A stretch of DNA of 64,000 nucleotides from Flavobacteriaceae bacterium MAR_2010_188 (GTDB lineage Bacteria > Bacteroidota > Bacteroidia > Flavobacteriales > Flavobacteriaceae): positions 1,952,001-2,016,000 of the forward strand of contig LT629302.1 of the NCBI GenBank assembly GCA_900104375.1. Direction: 5' to 3'. The position numbers and the translations under genes were made by a program. Shown piece after piece: positions 54,379 to 63,288 of the stretch. The notes below the pieces were generated by a model that was given only the letters and a program-made list of their open reading frames with translations, was not told the DNA's origin and ran no database searches. Position 1 is the first letter of the stretch. Each line of letters opens with the position of its first letter.

Positions 54379-56553
54379 ATGAAAAATTTCATCTTGCCTT
54401 TGTTGGCAATCCTATATTCATCAGTGCTATTTAGTCAAAATTCATTTAGAGCCATCATAAAAGATGGCGAAACCAGAGAAGTTTTATATGGAGCAAATGC
54501 TATCATTGAAGGCACCGTTAATGGTGCAAGTTCTAACCAAAACGGATTTTTAGAAATTACTGATATCCAAAATGGGACACAAACCATCATTTTTAGTTTT
54601 ATCGGTTACAAGGAAAAAAGCGAAATCTATGAATTTCCGTTAACTCTAAGTGAGCCTTTAGAAATCTTATTATCGGCGAGCGAAGGCGAACACTTAGAAG
54701 AAGTCATCATTTCTTCTACGCGCTCCAGTAGAACTATAGCCAATACACCGACTCGAGTAGAAGCAATTTCTGGCGAAGAGCTTGAAGAAAAGGGTAATAT
54801 GAAACCGGGGGATATTCGTATGTTATTGAATGAAAGTACAGGTATTCAAACACAACAAACCTCAGCAACTAGTTATAATTCGAGTATCAGGATTCAAGGG
54901 CTCGATGGAAAATATACACAAATTTTAAGAGATGGCTTTCCACTATATGCAGGTTTTTCGGGAGGATTGAGCTTAATGCAAATTGCACCTCTTGACTTAA
55001 AACAAGTAGAAGTCATAAAAGGAGCATCTTCCACTCTTTATGGTGGCGGTGCTATAGCTGGTTTAGTTAATTTGATCTCTAAAAAACCAACAGAAAAAAG
55101 AGAATTAAGCCTAATGCTCAATGGAACCTCAGCCCTAGGCTTAGATGTAAGTGCCTTTTATGCTCAAAAATTCAACAAAATTGGAACCACTATTTTTGCA
55201 TCTTATAATTTGGGTACACCTTATGATCCTTCAGATGTTGGTTTTACAGCAATTCCAAAATTTTCAAGAGTGACAGTGAATCCAAAATTATTTGTGTATT
55301 TCAATGATAGAACAACGCTTAACGTTGGTTTTCAAACGACCATTGAAGAACGTATTGGCGGCGATATCATCTATATTGAAGATGGAGGTAGTAGCCAACA
55401 TTCTTATTTCGAAAAAAATAACACGGATCGTATAAGCTCACAAGTTGGAATAGACCATACCATTAATGAAAGATCGACATTCTCTTTTAAAAACAGCATT
55501 AGTTATTACGACAGAACAATTGAAATTCCAGATTTTATATTTTCAGGCGATCAAATCTCTACTTTTAGTGAATTAAGCTATATATATAAAGACGAAAAAT
55601 CAGAATGGATCACAGGTCTAAATTTGTGGAGTGACCAATTCAATCAAAACGAATTGAATTTTTCTGAAGCCGTAGATTATCAACATACAACAGTCGGGGC
55701 CTTTGTTCAAAATACCTCGATTTTAACAGAAAAACTAGAGCTGGAAACTGGCTTACGTGGTGATTATCAAAATGAATATGGGTTTTTTGTGTTACCAAGA
55801 GTTTCTGCACTCTTAAAGGTGAATCCAAAACTTTCCTTGCGTCTTGGAGGTGGCCTGGGTTATAAAACACCCACGGTTTTTACAGAAGATGCCGAACGAA
55901 TACAATTTAGAAATGTATTACCCATAGATGTCACAAAAACCGAAGCCGAAGAATCCATTGGTGCCAATTTTGATGTCAATTATAAAACTGAGCTGGCTAA
56001 CAATCTCTTTTTTAGTTTAAATACACTTCTGTTTTATACACAAGTAAAAGACCCTTTAATTCTTGCACCAACTAGTTCAGATAGTTATGAATTTTTACAA
56101 CCTAATGGATATTTAGATACTAAAGGTCTTGAGACCAATATTAAACTGAGCTACAAAGATTTTAAACTTTTTGTGGGTTATACCTTAGCGGATGTTCAAG
56201 AACATTATAATGGCAATTCAACCACTTTCCCCTTGGTCGCAAAGCATAGGTTAAATAATGTCTTGATGTATGAAGTAGAAGAAAAATTAAAAATGGGCTT
56301 AGAAGCTTATTATTTCTCACCGCAACAATTAAATGATGGTGCTACAGGTAGAGACTATTGGTTATTTGGTTTTATGGTTGAAAAAATATTTGAACGCTTT
56401 TCTATTTTTATCAATTTCGAAAATTTTGGGAATACCAGACAAACCAAGTTTGACACGATTCATACAGGGCCAATCACCAACCCGACCTTTAGAGATATCT
56501 ATGCGCCAGTTGATGGATTTGTTGTAAATGGTGGGCTGAAAATTAAACTGTAA
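54379..56553 (+). CDS. TonB-dependent receptor
   Basis: 724 aa with signal peptide (to about residue 19, LFSQ). It has a carboxypeptidase-regulatory-like domain at about 24-105 and a plug domain at about 115-235 (GIQTQQTSATSYNSSIRIQG, QVEVIKGASSTLYGGGAIAG). The beta-barrel ends in VNGGLKIKL. No SusD partner is present, so it resembles siderophore, metal or vitamin receptors. The adjacent DUF6660 protein points to a metal or metal-chelate substrate. It is the largest gene in the repeat-punctuated array and is followed by a full family A repeat. Confidence 0.92.
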   Translation: MKNFILPLLAILYSSVLFSQNSFRAIIKDGETREVLYGANAIIEGTVNGASSNQNGFLEITDIQNGTQTIIFSFIGYKEKSEIYEFPLTLSEPLEILLSASEGEHLEEVIISSTRSSRTIANTPTRVEAISGEELEEKGNMKPGDIRMLLNESTGIQTQQTSATSYNSSIRIQGLDGKYTQILRDGFPLYAGFSGGLSLMQIAPLDLKQVEVIKGASSTLYGGGAIAGLVNLISKKPTEKRELSLMLNGTSALGLDVSAFYAQKFNKIGTTIFASYNLGTPYDPSDVGFTAIPKFSRVTVNPKLFVYFNDRTTLNVGFQTTIEERIGGDIIYIEDGGSSQHSYFEKNNTDRISSQVGIDHTINERSTFSFKNSISYYDRTIEIPDFIFSGDQISTFSELSYIYKDEKSEWITGLNLWSDQFNQNELNFSEAVDYQHTTVGAFVQNTSILTEKLELETGLRGDYQNEYGFFVLPRVSALLKVNPKLSLRLGGGLGYKTPTVFTEDAERIQFRNVLPIDVTKTEAEESIGANFDVNYKTELANNLFFSLNTLLFYTQVKDPLILAPTSSDSYEFLQPNGYLDTKGLETNIKLSYKDFKLFVGYTLADVQEHYNGNSTTFPLVAKHRLNNVLMYEVEEKLKMGLEAYYFSPQQLNDGATGRDYWLFGFMVEKIFERFSIFINFENFGNTRQTKFDTIHTGPITNPTFRDIYAPVDGFVVNGGLKIKL

Positions 56554-56621
56554 ATTTGCCTATGCAAAAACCAAACACATTTGCAAAACCGCACAAATCA
56601 ACACATAAGATAAAGTTTCAC

Positions 56622-56763
56622 AACTAACGGTAGCTAGGCTACCTATTCGACAAACAACGAGCGAGACCAAAATATCAGCATCGGTCAGATTCTCAAATCA
56701 TTATTGCTTAAATTCATTATCTTTTCGTTCGTTAAGCAGAACTGGGTTTACCAGGTCGTTGGC
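56622..56763. repeat. Structured repeat family A, copy 2 (full, about 142 bp)
   Basis: It starts AACTAACGGTAGCTAGGCTACC (inner hairpin GGTAGC/GCTACC) and ends in CTGGgtttaCCAG then GTCGTTGGC. Its ends CTAAC and GTTGG can pair. By hand alignment it differs from copy 3 at about 14 of 142 positions, with no gaps. It lies between the TonB receptor and the response regulator. Confidence 0.85.
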
Positions 56764-56821
56764 AGCAACACTACAGAGACACTTCACTGTTGACAAACAC
56801 AGTAACCTTAAAATTTAGACA

Positions 56822-57289
56822 ATGGACCAACATATAACAGACATATCCAAAACGTGGCATATTTTACTTGCCGATGATGATGATAGCGATAGGCTTTTTT
56901 TCGGAATGGCATTAAAAAAAATAACAACTCAGACACAACTCACGACTGTTGAGGACGGTGAAAGATTAATATATTATTTAAAAAATAATTCTATTAACCT
57001 TCCCAATGTTATCTTTCTTGACTTGAATATGCCGAGAAAAACCGGCCACGAATGTCTTTTGGAAATAAGGAATGATGAAAAACTAAAAGATATTCCTATT
57101 GTTATATATTCAACCTCTCTTCATGAAGAAGTCGCAGAAATTTTATATCAAAATGGGGCAAATTATTATTTAAAAAAGTCTAACATAGATGAACTTCCCG
57201 GATATATTAAAAAAACACTCTCGCTTTTAAGTGAAAATCCGGCACAACCATCAAAAGATAAATTTATTCTTAATAATAGAAAGTTCTAA
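56822..57289 (+). CDS. Single-domain response regulator (Rcp1/CheY type)
   Basis: 155 aa, one receiver domain: acidic pocket LADDDDSDR, phospho-acceptor in FLDLNMPRKTGHE near residue 66, Ser/Thr in YSTS and Lys in YLKKSN. There is no output domain, as in the Rcp1-like regulators paired with phytochrome or other kinases. The histidine kinase starts 39 nt downstream, so the pair is a two-component system whose response is passed on by protein contact. Confidence 0.92.
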   Translation: MDQHITDISKTWHILLADDDDSDRLFFGMALKKITTQTQLTTVEDGERLIYYLKNNSINLPNVIFLDLNMPRKTGHECLLEIRNDEKLKDIPIVIYSTSLHEEVAEILYQNGANYYLKKSNIDELPGYIKKTLSLLSENPAQPSKDKFILNNRKF

Positions 57290-57328
57290 ATTTGATATTC
57301 TGGCTACTTTATTATCCTAAGACAAAAC

Positions 57329-58369
57329 ATGAAAAAGAAAATAGTTTTAATATGGTTGCTTTTGTTGTTGGTAGCTTTAATTATCGATACGCTGACCCCT
57401 TTAGGATTCGCTGATTATTTTTTATATTCAGGAATACTGTTCCTTTTTATGTATTCTAATAAAAAATATATTCTTTTAGCCGGAATAACAAGTATTGCAT
57501 TTATAATAATCGGGCATTATCTTTCACCAAATAACTTTTTAATCCCACTTCCGATTGCAATTTCTAACCGTATTTTAGGTATTTTACTTGTTGTTTTTAT
57601 TATGTTTATAATGCTTAAATTTTCTAAAAGAGGAATTACGCTTCTTGAAAAAATTAATGAACTTGAAATTACAAATAAAGAATTGGAATCCTTTAACTTC
57701 ATTTCAAGTCATGATTTACAAGAACCATTGCGAAAAATACAAAATTTTGTAAGTGTATTGCTTAAAGAAAAGAATATTTCCGATGATGGAAAATATTACT
57801 TGGGCGAGTTAAGCAAAACATCTAAACAAATGCGAATGCTCATTGAGGATTTGTTGAAATATTCCCGCATCAATAAAATTGACCTTAATTTTGAGAAAGT
57901 AAAACTTAACAATGTTTTCGATGAAGTAATTACCAACTTCAAAGAAACTATTGCAGAAAAAACAGCAAAGATACAAATTGAAGGGAATTGTGACGCAAGC
58001 ATTGTCCCGCCTCTATTTCGCCAAGTTATTTGTAATCTAATTGATAACTCCTTGAAATTTTCATATCCTGACCGCCAACTGCGAATTTTTATTAGGAGCG
58101 AAATCATTTATAGCAACAAATTGATTCCTGAACTTTCTTCCAATTTGAACTATTGCCATATAAGCGTTACTGACAACGGCATCGGCTTTGACTCGCAATA
58201 CAATGAACGTGTCTTTGATTTTTTTGAGCGACTCAACGGACAGGAATATCCAGGGACCGGTTTGGGGTTGGCAATATGTAGGAAAATTGTAGAAACTCAT
58301 AATGGTATAATTAAAGCAAATGGCGAATTAAACAAGGGCGCACACTTTGATATTTATATTCCTGCTTAA
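57329..58369 (+). CDS. Membrane sensor histidine kinase
   Basis: 346 aa. Three to four membrane helices (about 5-98) carry no periplasmic sensor domain. A short coil leads to the dimerisation/phospho-acceptor helix (FISSHDLQEPLRKIQNFVSV, His near 127). The ATPase domain has NLIDNSLKFS (N box), TDNGIGFD (G1), FERLNG (F box) and GTGLGLAICRKIV (G2). The HisKA-HATPase half is typical of kinases that pair with the Rcp1-type regulator upstream. The stimulus is probably sensed within the membrane. Confidence 0.93.
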   Translation: MKKKIVLIWLLLLLVALIIDTLTPLGFADYFLYSGILFLFMYSNKKYILLAGITSIAFIIIGHYLSPNNFLIPLPIAISNRILGILLVVFIMFIMLKFSKRGITLLEKINELEITNKELESFNFISSHDLQEPLRKIQNFVSVLLKEKNISDDGKYYLGELSKTSKQMRMLIEDLLKYSRINKIDLNFEKVKLNNVFDEVITNFKETIAEKTAKIQIEGNCDASIVPPLFRQVICNLIDNSLKFSYPDRQLRIFIRSEIIYSNKLIPELSSNLNYCHISVTDNGIGFDSQYNERVFDFFERLNGQEYPGTGLGLAICRKIVETHNGIIKANGELNKGAHFDIYIPA

Positions 58370-58410
58370 AGACAATGACAAAAAGCAAAACGCAAAGCCT
58401 GAAACCGTTA

Positions 58411-58484
58411 TAGCACATTCAGCTGAATCTGACTTCTGTTACTAAGTGCTGCGGACTCCCACCCCACAACTGAAATGTGCTCTA
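58411..58484. repeat. Large imperfect hairpin with one bulged base
   Basis: AGCACATTCAG pairs with CTGAAATGTGCT except for one extra T, across about 47 nt. Long arms with an extrahelical base recall integron attC sites, but the canonical core GTTRRRY is not seen. Confidence 0.6.
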
Positions 58485-58491
58485 AAGACCT

Positions 58492-58590
58492 GCTAAACCA
58501 AATTGCTTAAGGCTTTTATATCAACTACAGCTCCAGCTGATAGGCTCAAGTCTTTAACGTCCCATAACAGTTGCTAAAAGCAATTTAGCT
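58492..58590. repeat. Second imperfect hairpin in the kinase-peptidase spacer
   Basis: AAATTGCTT (58500-58508) and AAGCAATTT (58578-58586) are perfect complements, flanked by GCTAAA and TTTAGC with unpaired bases between. It follows the 58411 hairpin directly. The whole 58370-58677 interval has no gene. Confidence 0.55.
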
Positions 58591-58677
58591 CATCACACTT
58601 CTATTTTTTTAAATAGGAATTCGTGAATGCTTCGCATTTGGTCCTGCTCCTTATTATTCCAATCCAATCAATTTAAC

Positions 58678-58819
58678 AACCAACGGTAGCTACGCTACCT
58701 AGTCGGCAAACAACGAGTGAGACCAAAATTCCAGCATCGGTCAGATTCTCAAATCATTATGGCTTAAATTCATTATCTTTTCGTTCATAAAGCAGAACTG
58801 CATTTAGCAGGTAGTTGGC
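58678..58819. repeat. Structured repeat family A, copy 3 (full, about 142 bp)
   Basis: It has inner hairpin GGTAGC/GCTACC, terminal hairpin CTGCatttaGCAG and pairing ends CCAAC/GTTGG. The terminal stem differs from copy 2 (CTGG/CCAG) by compensatory changes. It directly precedes the P1 peptidase gene. Confidence 0.87.
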
Positions 58820-58841
58820 AACAACCAAAAAAACCACCAAT

Positions 58842-60017
58842 ATGAAAAGAATATTTATAGCTTTTACAGTAACGCTCATTTGTTTCCAATCTTACGGACA
58901 AAAACCAAGAGCAAGAGATTTAGGAGTTCCTTTTTTTGGCGAAACTGGCAAGCTAAATGCTATTACAGATGTCAGTGGTGTTGAGGTTGGCTATAGCACG
59001 ATTATCTCTGGCGAGGGAGAAAATATTGTTGGGAGAGGTCCGGTTAGAACTGGTGTAACAGCAATTTTCCCAAGAGGTAAGGATAAAAAGTTTAGTCCTG
59101 TTTATTCAAATTGGTACAGTCTAAATGGTAATGGAGAAATGACTGGCACAACTTGGGTTACTGAATCGGGTTTTTTGGAAACTCCTATTATGATTACCAA
59201 CACAAATAGCGTGGGTGTAGTTAGAGATGCTATTTTGAAATGGTATGTTGATACAGATTGGTACAATGGAGAAGAATGGTGGTATACTTATCCAGTAGTT
59301 GCTGAAACTTATGATGGATTTCTAAATGATATTTATGGTTTTCACGTAAAAGAAAAACATGTACTAGAAGCCATTAATAACTCAGCAGGCGGGAAAATTG
59401 AAGAAGGAAATGTGGGCGGAGGAACTGGAATGATGTGTTTGGGATTTAAAGGAGGAACTGGGACAGCATCAAGGCTTGTGAAAATTAATGACTCAACTTA
59501 TACAGTTGGCGTTTTGGTACAAGCAAACTTTGGTAGAAAAAAGTCCTTAACCATTGCAGGCGTTCCAGTCGGAAGAGAACTACTAGATACTTTAAACAAT
59601 GAATTGAAACTACCGCCACAATCTTATCGAAAAGAAGGAGACGGTTCTATCATAGTTATAGTAGCTACGGATGCTCCATTACTTCCTCATCAATTGAAAA
59701 GAATTTCTCAGAGAGTTCCATTAGGAATCGGGTTGGTCGGAGGATACGGCACAAATGGTTCAGGAGATATTTTCTTAGCTTTTTCAACAGCTAACGAAAC
59801 TGCATTTAATAGAGCAGGTACTTCAACCGTTGAAACATTTTCAAATGATTTAATTAGTCCATTTTTTGAAGCAACTGTTCAGTCAGTGGAAGAAGCTATA
59901 GTAAATGCCTTGGTAGCAGCGGAAACAATGGAAGGAATAAATGGTAACAAATCATATGCCTTACCACACAACCTGTTGATTGACGTTTTAAAGAAATATA
60001 ATCGAATAAAACAATAA
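58842..60017 (+). CDS. P1 family (DmpA/BapA-type) aminopeptidase, exported
   Basis: 391 aa from the ATG at 58842 (MKRIFIAFTVTLICFQ); the in-frame start at 58815 lies within the repeat flank. It has a signal peptide ending SYGQ. The P1 fold has the oxyanion/substrate regions EGNVGGGTGMMCLGF and GVLVQANFG, and the autoprocessing site NGSGDIFLAF with the nucleophile Ser near 306. These enzymes self-cleave into two chains and release N-terminal D- or beta-amino acids from peptides. The next gene is a DUF711 protein; repeat elements flank both. Confidence 0.92.
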   Translation: MKRIFIAFTVTLICFQSYGQKPRARDLGVPFFGETGKLNAITDVSGVEVGYSTIISGEGENIVGRGPVRTGVTAIFPRGKDKKFSPVYSNWYSLNGNGEMTGTTWVTESGFLETPIMITNTNSVGVVRDAILKWYVDTDWYNGEEWWYTYPVVAETYDGFLNDIYGFHVKEKHVLEAINNSAGGKIEEGNVGGGTGMMCLGFKGGTGTASRLVKINDSTYTVGVLVQANFGRKKSLTIAGVPVGRELLDTLNNELKLPPQSYRKEGDGSIIVIVATDAPLLPHQLKRISQRVPLGIGLVGGYGTNGSGDIFLAFSTANETAFNRAGTSTVETFSNDLISPFFEATVQSVEEAIVNALVAAETMEGINGNKSYALPHNLLIDVLKKYNRIKQ

Positions 60018-60021
60018 CGTG

Positions 60022-60182
60022 GTACAACAATGGCTAATAGTAACCAGCCCGACAGATTCGTTCTGGCGGGTTGCTCGTTCTCGCCTACTTCTGAAAATCC
60101 TGGCGGATTTTCAGAATGGTGTGTACTTGCAAAGTTAAGTACTAACCCACGCAATTACTCATAGCCGAGACATTGTCAACAA
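60022..60182. repeat. Structured repeat family B, copy 1
   Basis: A complex imperfect palindrome. Outer arms ACAATGGCT-AGTAA and TTACTCATAGCCgagACATTGT pair with bulges. An inner perfect 10-bp stem CTGAAAATCC/GGATTTTCAG lies at 60091-60114, and a partial stem AGCCCG/CGGGTT at 60045-60071. The 20-mer GGTGTGTACTTGCAAAGTTA at 60118 recurs exactly at 61629. Confidence 0.8.
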
Positions 60183-60197
60183 CCAAAAAAACCCACC

Positions 60198-61433
60198 ATG
60201 ATAAAAATAACCAAACTAATAATCCTATCCATTATTTCGCTTTTGTTGTTTAGTGCTGTTAAGCCAAATCACACATTTGATTTTAGAATTAGGACTATAA
60301 CAGCAGGAATAACTTTAGAAAACCTCGATGATATTAGCACCATCAATGAAGCAATAACTTTTTTAGAAAAATCCAAAAAGGTATTTGTTGATAAGGGTTA
60401 TGAAGTGCAGACCACAAGAATTTCTACCCAGAATTTGCACGAGTTAATTCCTGATAAACCAACGAAACAAACTATACAACAACTTAAAAAGATTGACAAA
60501 ATACTGGCTGAAAACAATATAAGTTTAGCAATTGGCGAACTCGTAAGTGGTAATCAATACGATGAGGAACTCGCGAACTGGACTGTAGAATTGATTAAAG
60601 AAACGTCTAATATTAGTTTCAGTGTTCCCATTGCTTCAGAAAAAAATGGCATACATTATCAATCTATAAAAACTGCTTCCGAAATTTGTATTGCACTTTC
60701 CAAAAACAGTACAGGTGGCGAGGCAAATTTTAGATTTACTGCTTCTGCAAATTGTCCAGATGGAATTCCTTTTTTTCCAGCAGCATTCCACAAAGGAAAA
60801 AACAGTTTCGCCATCGGATTAGAATATCCCAATCTCATTACTAAAGTATTTGAAAAATCTGATTGGGAGAATGCAGAGGTAAACCTAAAAAACGAATTGA
60901 ATAACCAATTTAAACCGATTGAAATTTTAGCACAAACTTTACAATCTTCCGATTGGAACTATGACGGAATTGATACGTCGCCAGCGCCTGGATTGGACGC
61001 CAGTATTGGACAAGCAATTGAATCACTAACTGGTAAACCGTTCGGTAGCGTAACTACTTTGAGCGCTTGCTCGATAATTACATAAGTCATAAAGAATTTG
61101 GATGTAAAATCTTGTGGTTATTCTGGACTTATGCTTCCTATAATTGAGGATATGGTTTTAGCGAAAAGAGCAATGGAAGATAATTATACCGTAGAGGAGT
61201 TGTTGCTGTTTTCTTCTGTTTCAGGAACAGGACTAGATGTCATTCCTGTTTCAGGAGATATTTCAAAAGAAACAGTAGAAGGAATTTACCGAGACGTATC
61301 TTCCTTGTCCATTAAATACTTTAATAAAGCATTATCGGCAAGGTTATTTCCTATTCCCGGAAAAAATGTAGGCGATATTGTCGATTTTCAAAATCCATAT
61401 CTGACTTCTTCTGTTATTATGAAATTGGATTAA
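60198..61433 (+). pseudogene. DUF711 (UPF0210) family protein with signal peptide, interrupted by an in-frame stop
   Basis: Read through, the frame gives about 411 aa. It has an N-terminal hydrophobic leader (IIYSLLLF-type, residues 8-20) and the DUF711 fold with NFRFTASANCPDG, DTSPAPGLDASIGQAIESL, FGS and, after the break, CGYSGLMLPIIEDMVLAKRA. The break is a TAA at 61083-61085 with the frame unchanged on both sides, so it is a nonsense mutation rather than a frameshift. Because the missing piece carries the conserved GYSGLMLP motif, the product is probably inactive. DUF711 is related to glycyl-radical-enzyme folds. An exported form next to a P1 peptidase is unusual. Confidence 0.82.
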
Positions 61434-61450
61434 TAGTATGGAAATGCCAG

Positions 61451-61648
61451 TTGCCAACAATGGCTTTAAATAACAAGGGTTTTGATGCTTAACCTACAGT
61501 TTAGAACTTTAAGCTAAGTCCGCCAAATCTTTTGATTTGACTTTAAAATGAAAAAAAACAAAATAACATGTTTTGGCGAAGTGCTTTTTTTGGCCCACTT
61601 CTAAAAAATCCTTCCGGATTTTCAGTTCGGTGTGTACTTGCAAAGTTA
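61451..61648. repeat. Structured repeat family B, copy 2
   Basis: It has the 5' arm CAACAATGGCT, the inner stem AAAATCC/GGATTTT at 61605-61622 and the exact 20-mer GGTGTGTACTTGCAAAGTTA at 61629-61648 shared with copy 1. The middle part is longer and diverged. Confidence 0.75.
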
Positions 61649-61659
61649 CGGGCAAAACC

Positions 61660-61764
61660 ACCGCCAATCGGCAGGCAGGTTCAGTTTTTGGTTGTTAGTT
61701 GTTAGTTTTTGGTTCCTGCCAATCCGCAGGCAGGCATGTTTCTTTGTTCCTGGTTATGAGTTAT
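61660..61764. repeat. Palindromic CCTGCC/GGCAGG repeats with heptads
   Basis: CGCCAATCGGCAGGCAGG at 61661 and CCTGCCAATCCGCAGGCAGG at 61715 enclose TTGGTTG-TTAGTTG-TTAGTTT heptads. Further heptads (TTATGAG, AATAGAG) follow near 61754. The combination is the same as at 2141-2288. Confidence 0.75.
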
Positions 61765-61893
61765 GAGAATAGAGAAAAAAGTGAAAAACTGGGCAATCAT
61801 TGAACAGCTTTTCAATAGTAACTTAAAATTTCAAATGGAGTTCCTAACAAGTCTTACGTCTTATGTCTAGGAGCGCATCCCTTGCCCGCCGTA

Positions 61894-61908
61894 TCCGCCA
61901 GAGGCGGA
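61894..61908. repeat. Palindrome TCCGCCagaGGCGGA
   Basis: A 6-bp perfect stem. It lies in the 61434-62277 spacer, between two TCTTACG-type words. The rest of this long spacer has no gene that I can support. Confidence 0.6.
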
Positions 61909-62277
61909 GAAGGAGCGTTCTTACGTCTTTTTAAGCGCAGCAGTCTTTTTTCTTTTAAACACGGTTACTCTGCTCTTAAAATACCAAGACCAAACTTCTG
62001 ATATAGATTGTTTAAAGTAGAAAACGTGGCTGTTTACGGGAATCCGCAAAAGAATGGTTGAATAATTTTCTTACTTTTGGAAAAGCACAACGAAGTGATA
62101 AATAAAATATGTATGACCACATAATATGACACACATTAGACAAAGTATATTAGCAAAATATATGCACGTATGAGTCTAAACCAAAAATCCACTTATTTCA
62201 TCTTTATTGACGATACGAAAAGAATTTTGTTGAAGGCTCTAAAATTTTTTATAAGAGGACTTGGTTTTCTAAGGTTA

Positions 62278-63288
62278 ATGAAAATGAAAATGAAAATTTT
62301 AAAAGGTGGAAGTGGCGATTGTATATTAATACATACGAATGGTCAAAACTTGTTAATTGATGGAGGCAATGATGTAGAGTATCTCTTCCCTCAAATAGAT
62401 GAGATTTACAATAGGGGTGAAATACTTGACCTTTTGGTAATTACACATCATGATGAAGACCACATACTTGGCATCCTTAAATTATTACAAGAGGTAAAAA
62501 AGGGAAGATTTGGAAATCCTAAGTTGTTTATACGAAATGTTCTATTTAATTCTCCAAAGAAGATATTAGGTATTCCAATACCAATAATTGATAATTTGTT
62601 GTCTTATAAACAAGCTTGTGAAGTTGAAAACTTGATAAGTGAATTAGAATTAGAATGGAATTTGTGCACCGAGGAATCAGAAGGCATGAAGTTTGGCAAA
62701 ACATCCTTAAGTTTCCTATCGCCTATCTCGAGAGACATCACTAAATATGGCAAAAATCAAGGAGCTTACCTCTCAAGTGATGAAAGGTGTGATTGGAATT
62801 CGCCAATTAGAGATTTAATTGTAAATATGGATGATGATGACTTAGATAACACGCTCCCAAATCAGACGAGCATCGTCATATTAATCGAGCATGAATCAAA
62901 GAAGATTCTTTTGACAGGTGATGTTACACCGAAGAGGTTGAATCAAATTCTCACATCATATAATGCTCGAACTGGAGATGATTATTTACGTCTTGATTAT
63001 TTTAAGATACCACATCACGGAAGCTACAGAAGTTTAACCAAAGAATTACTCAGCAAAATTAATTGCTCGAATTTTATTATTTCAACGAATTCGAAGAGAT
63101 ATTTTTTTCCAAATAAGAGAGCAATCGTGAAAATCCTATCAAGTATCAATAACAGTGGGGAAAGTATCCGATTCCATTTTAATTACAAAGAATCAATAGA
63201 TAAGTTAAAAATTAATTATCTAGAGGAACAAAAATATAAGTTAGAATTGATACCGAATAACAAGGAATATGGAATCGAAATCAATTAA
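62278..63288 (+). CDS. ComEC/Rec2-related metallo-beta-lactamase-fold protein, likely conflict-system component
   Basis: 336 aa from the ATG at 62278 (MKMKMKILKGGSGDCILI); a start at 62170 would add 36 basic residues not usual in the family. The metal site is complete: THHDEDHILG near 56, LTGDV near 210, and PHHGS near 244. No membrane segments are present, unlike true ComEC, so it is a soluble nuclease- or phosphodiesterase-like MBL protein. Its stop lies 20 nt inside the next gene, a trypsin-like peptidase. Soluble ComEC-like MBL plus trypsin-like peptidase is known as the front of multi-component bacterial conflict modules. It is AT-rich relative to the rest of the window. Confidence 0.87.
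   Translation: MKMKMKILKGGSGDCILIHTNGQNLLIDGGNDVEYLFPQIDEIYNRGEILDLLVITHHDEDHILGILKLLQEVKKGRFGNPKLFIRNVLFNSPKKILGIPIPIIDNLLSYKQACEVENLISELELEWNLCTEESEGMKFGKTSLSFLSPISRDITKYGKNQGAYLSSDERCDWNSPIRDLIVNMDDDDLDNTLPNQTSIVILIEHESKKILLTGDVTPKRLNQILTSYNARTGDDYLRLDYFKIPHHGSYRSLTKELLSKINCSNFIISTNSKRYFFPNKRAIVKILSSINNSGESIRFHFNYKESIDKLKINYLEEQKYKLELIPNNKEYGIEIN

Noticed and set aside
56622-58819. Canonical integron attC sites
   Set aside because: The ends pair as YYAAC/GTTGG but do not match RYYYAAC/GTTRRRY, and no IntI gene is present; reported only as attC-like.
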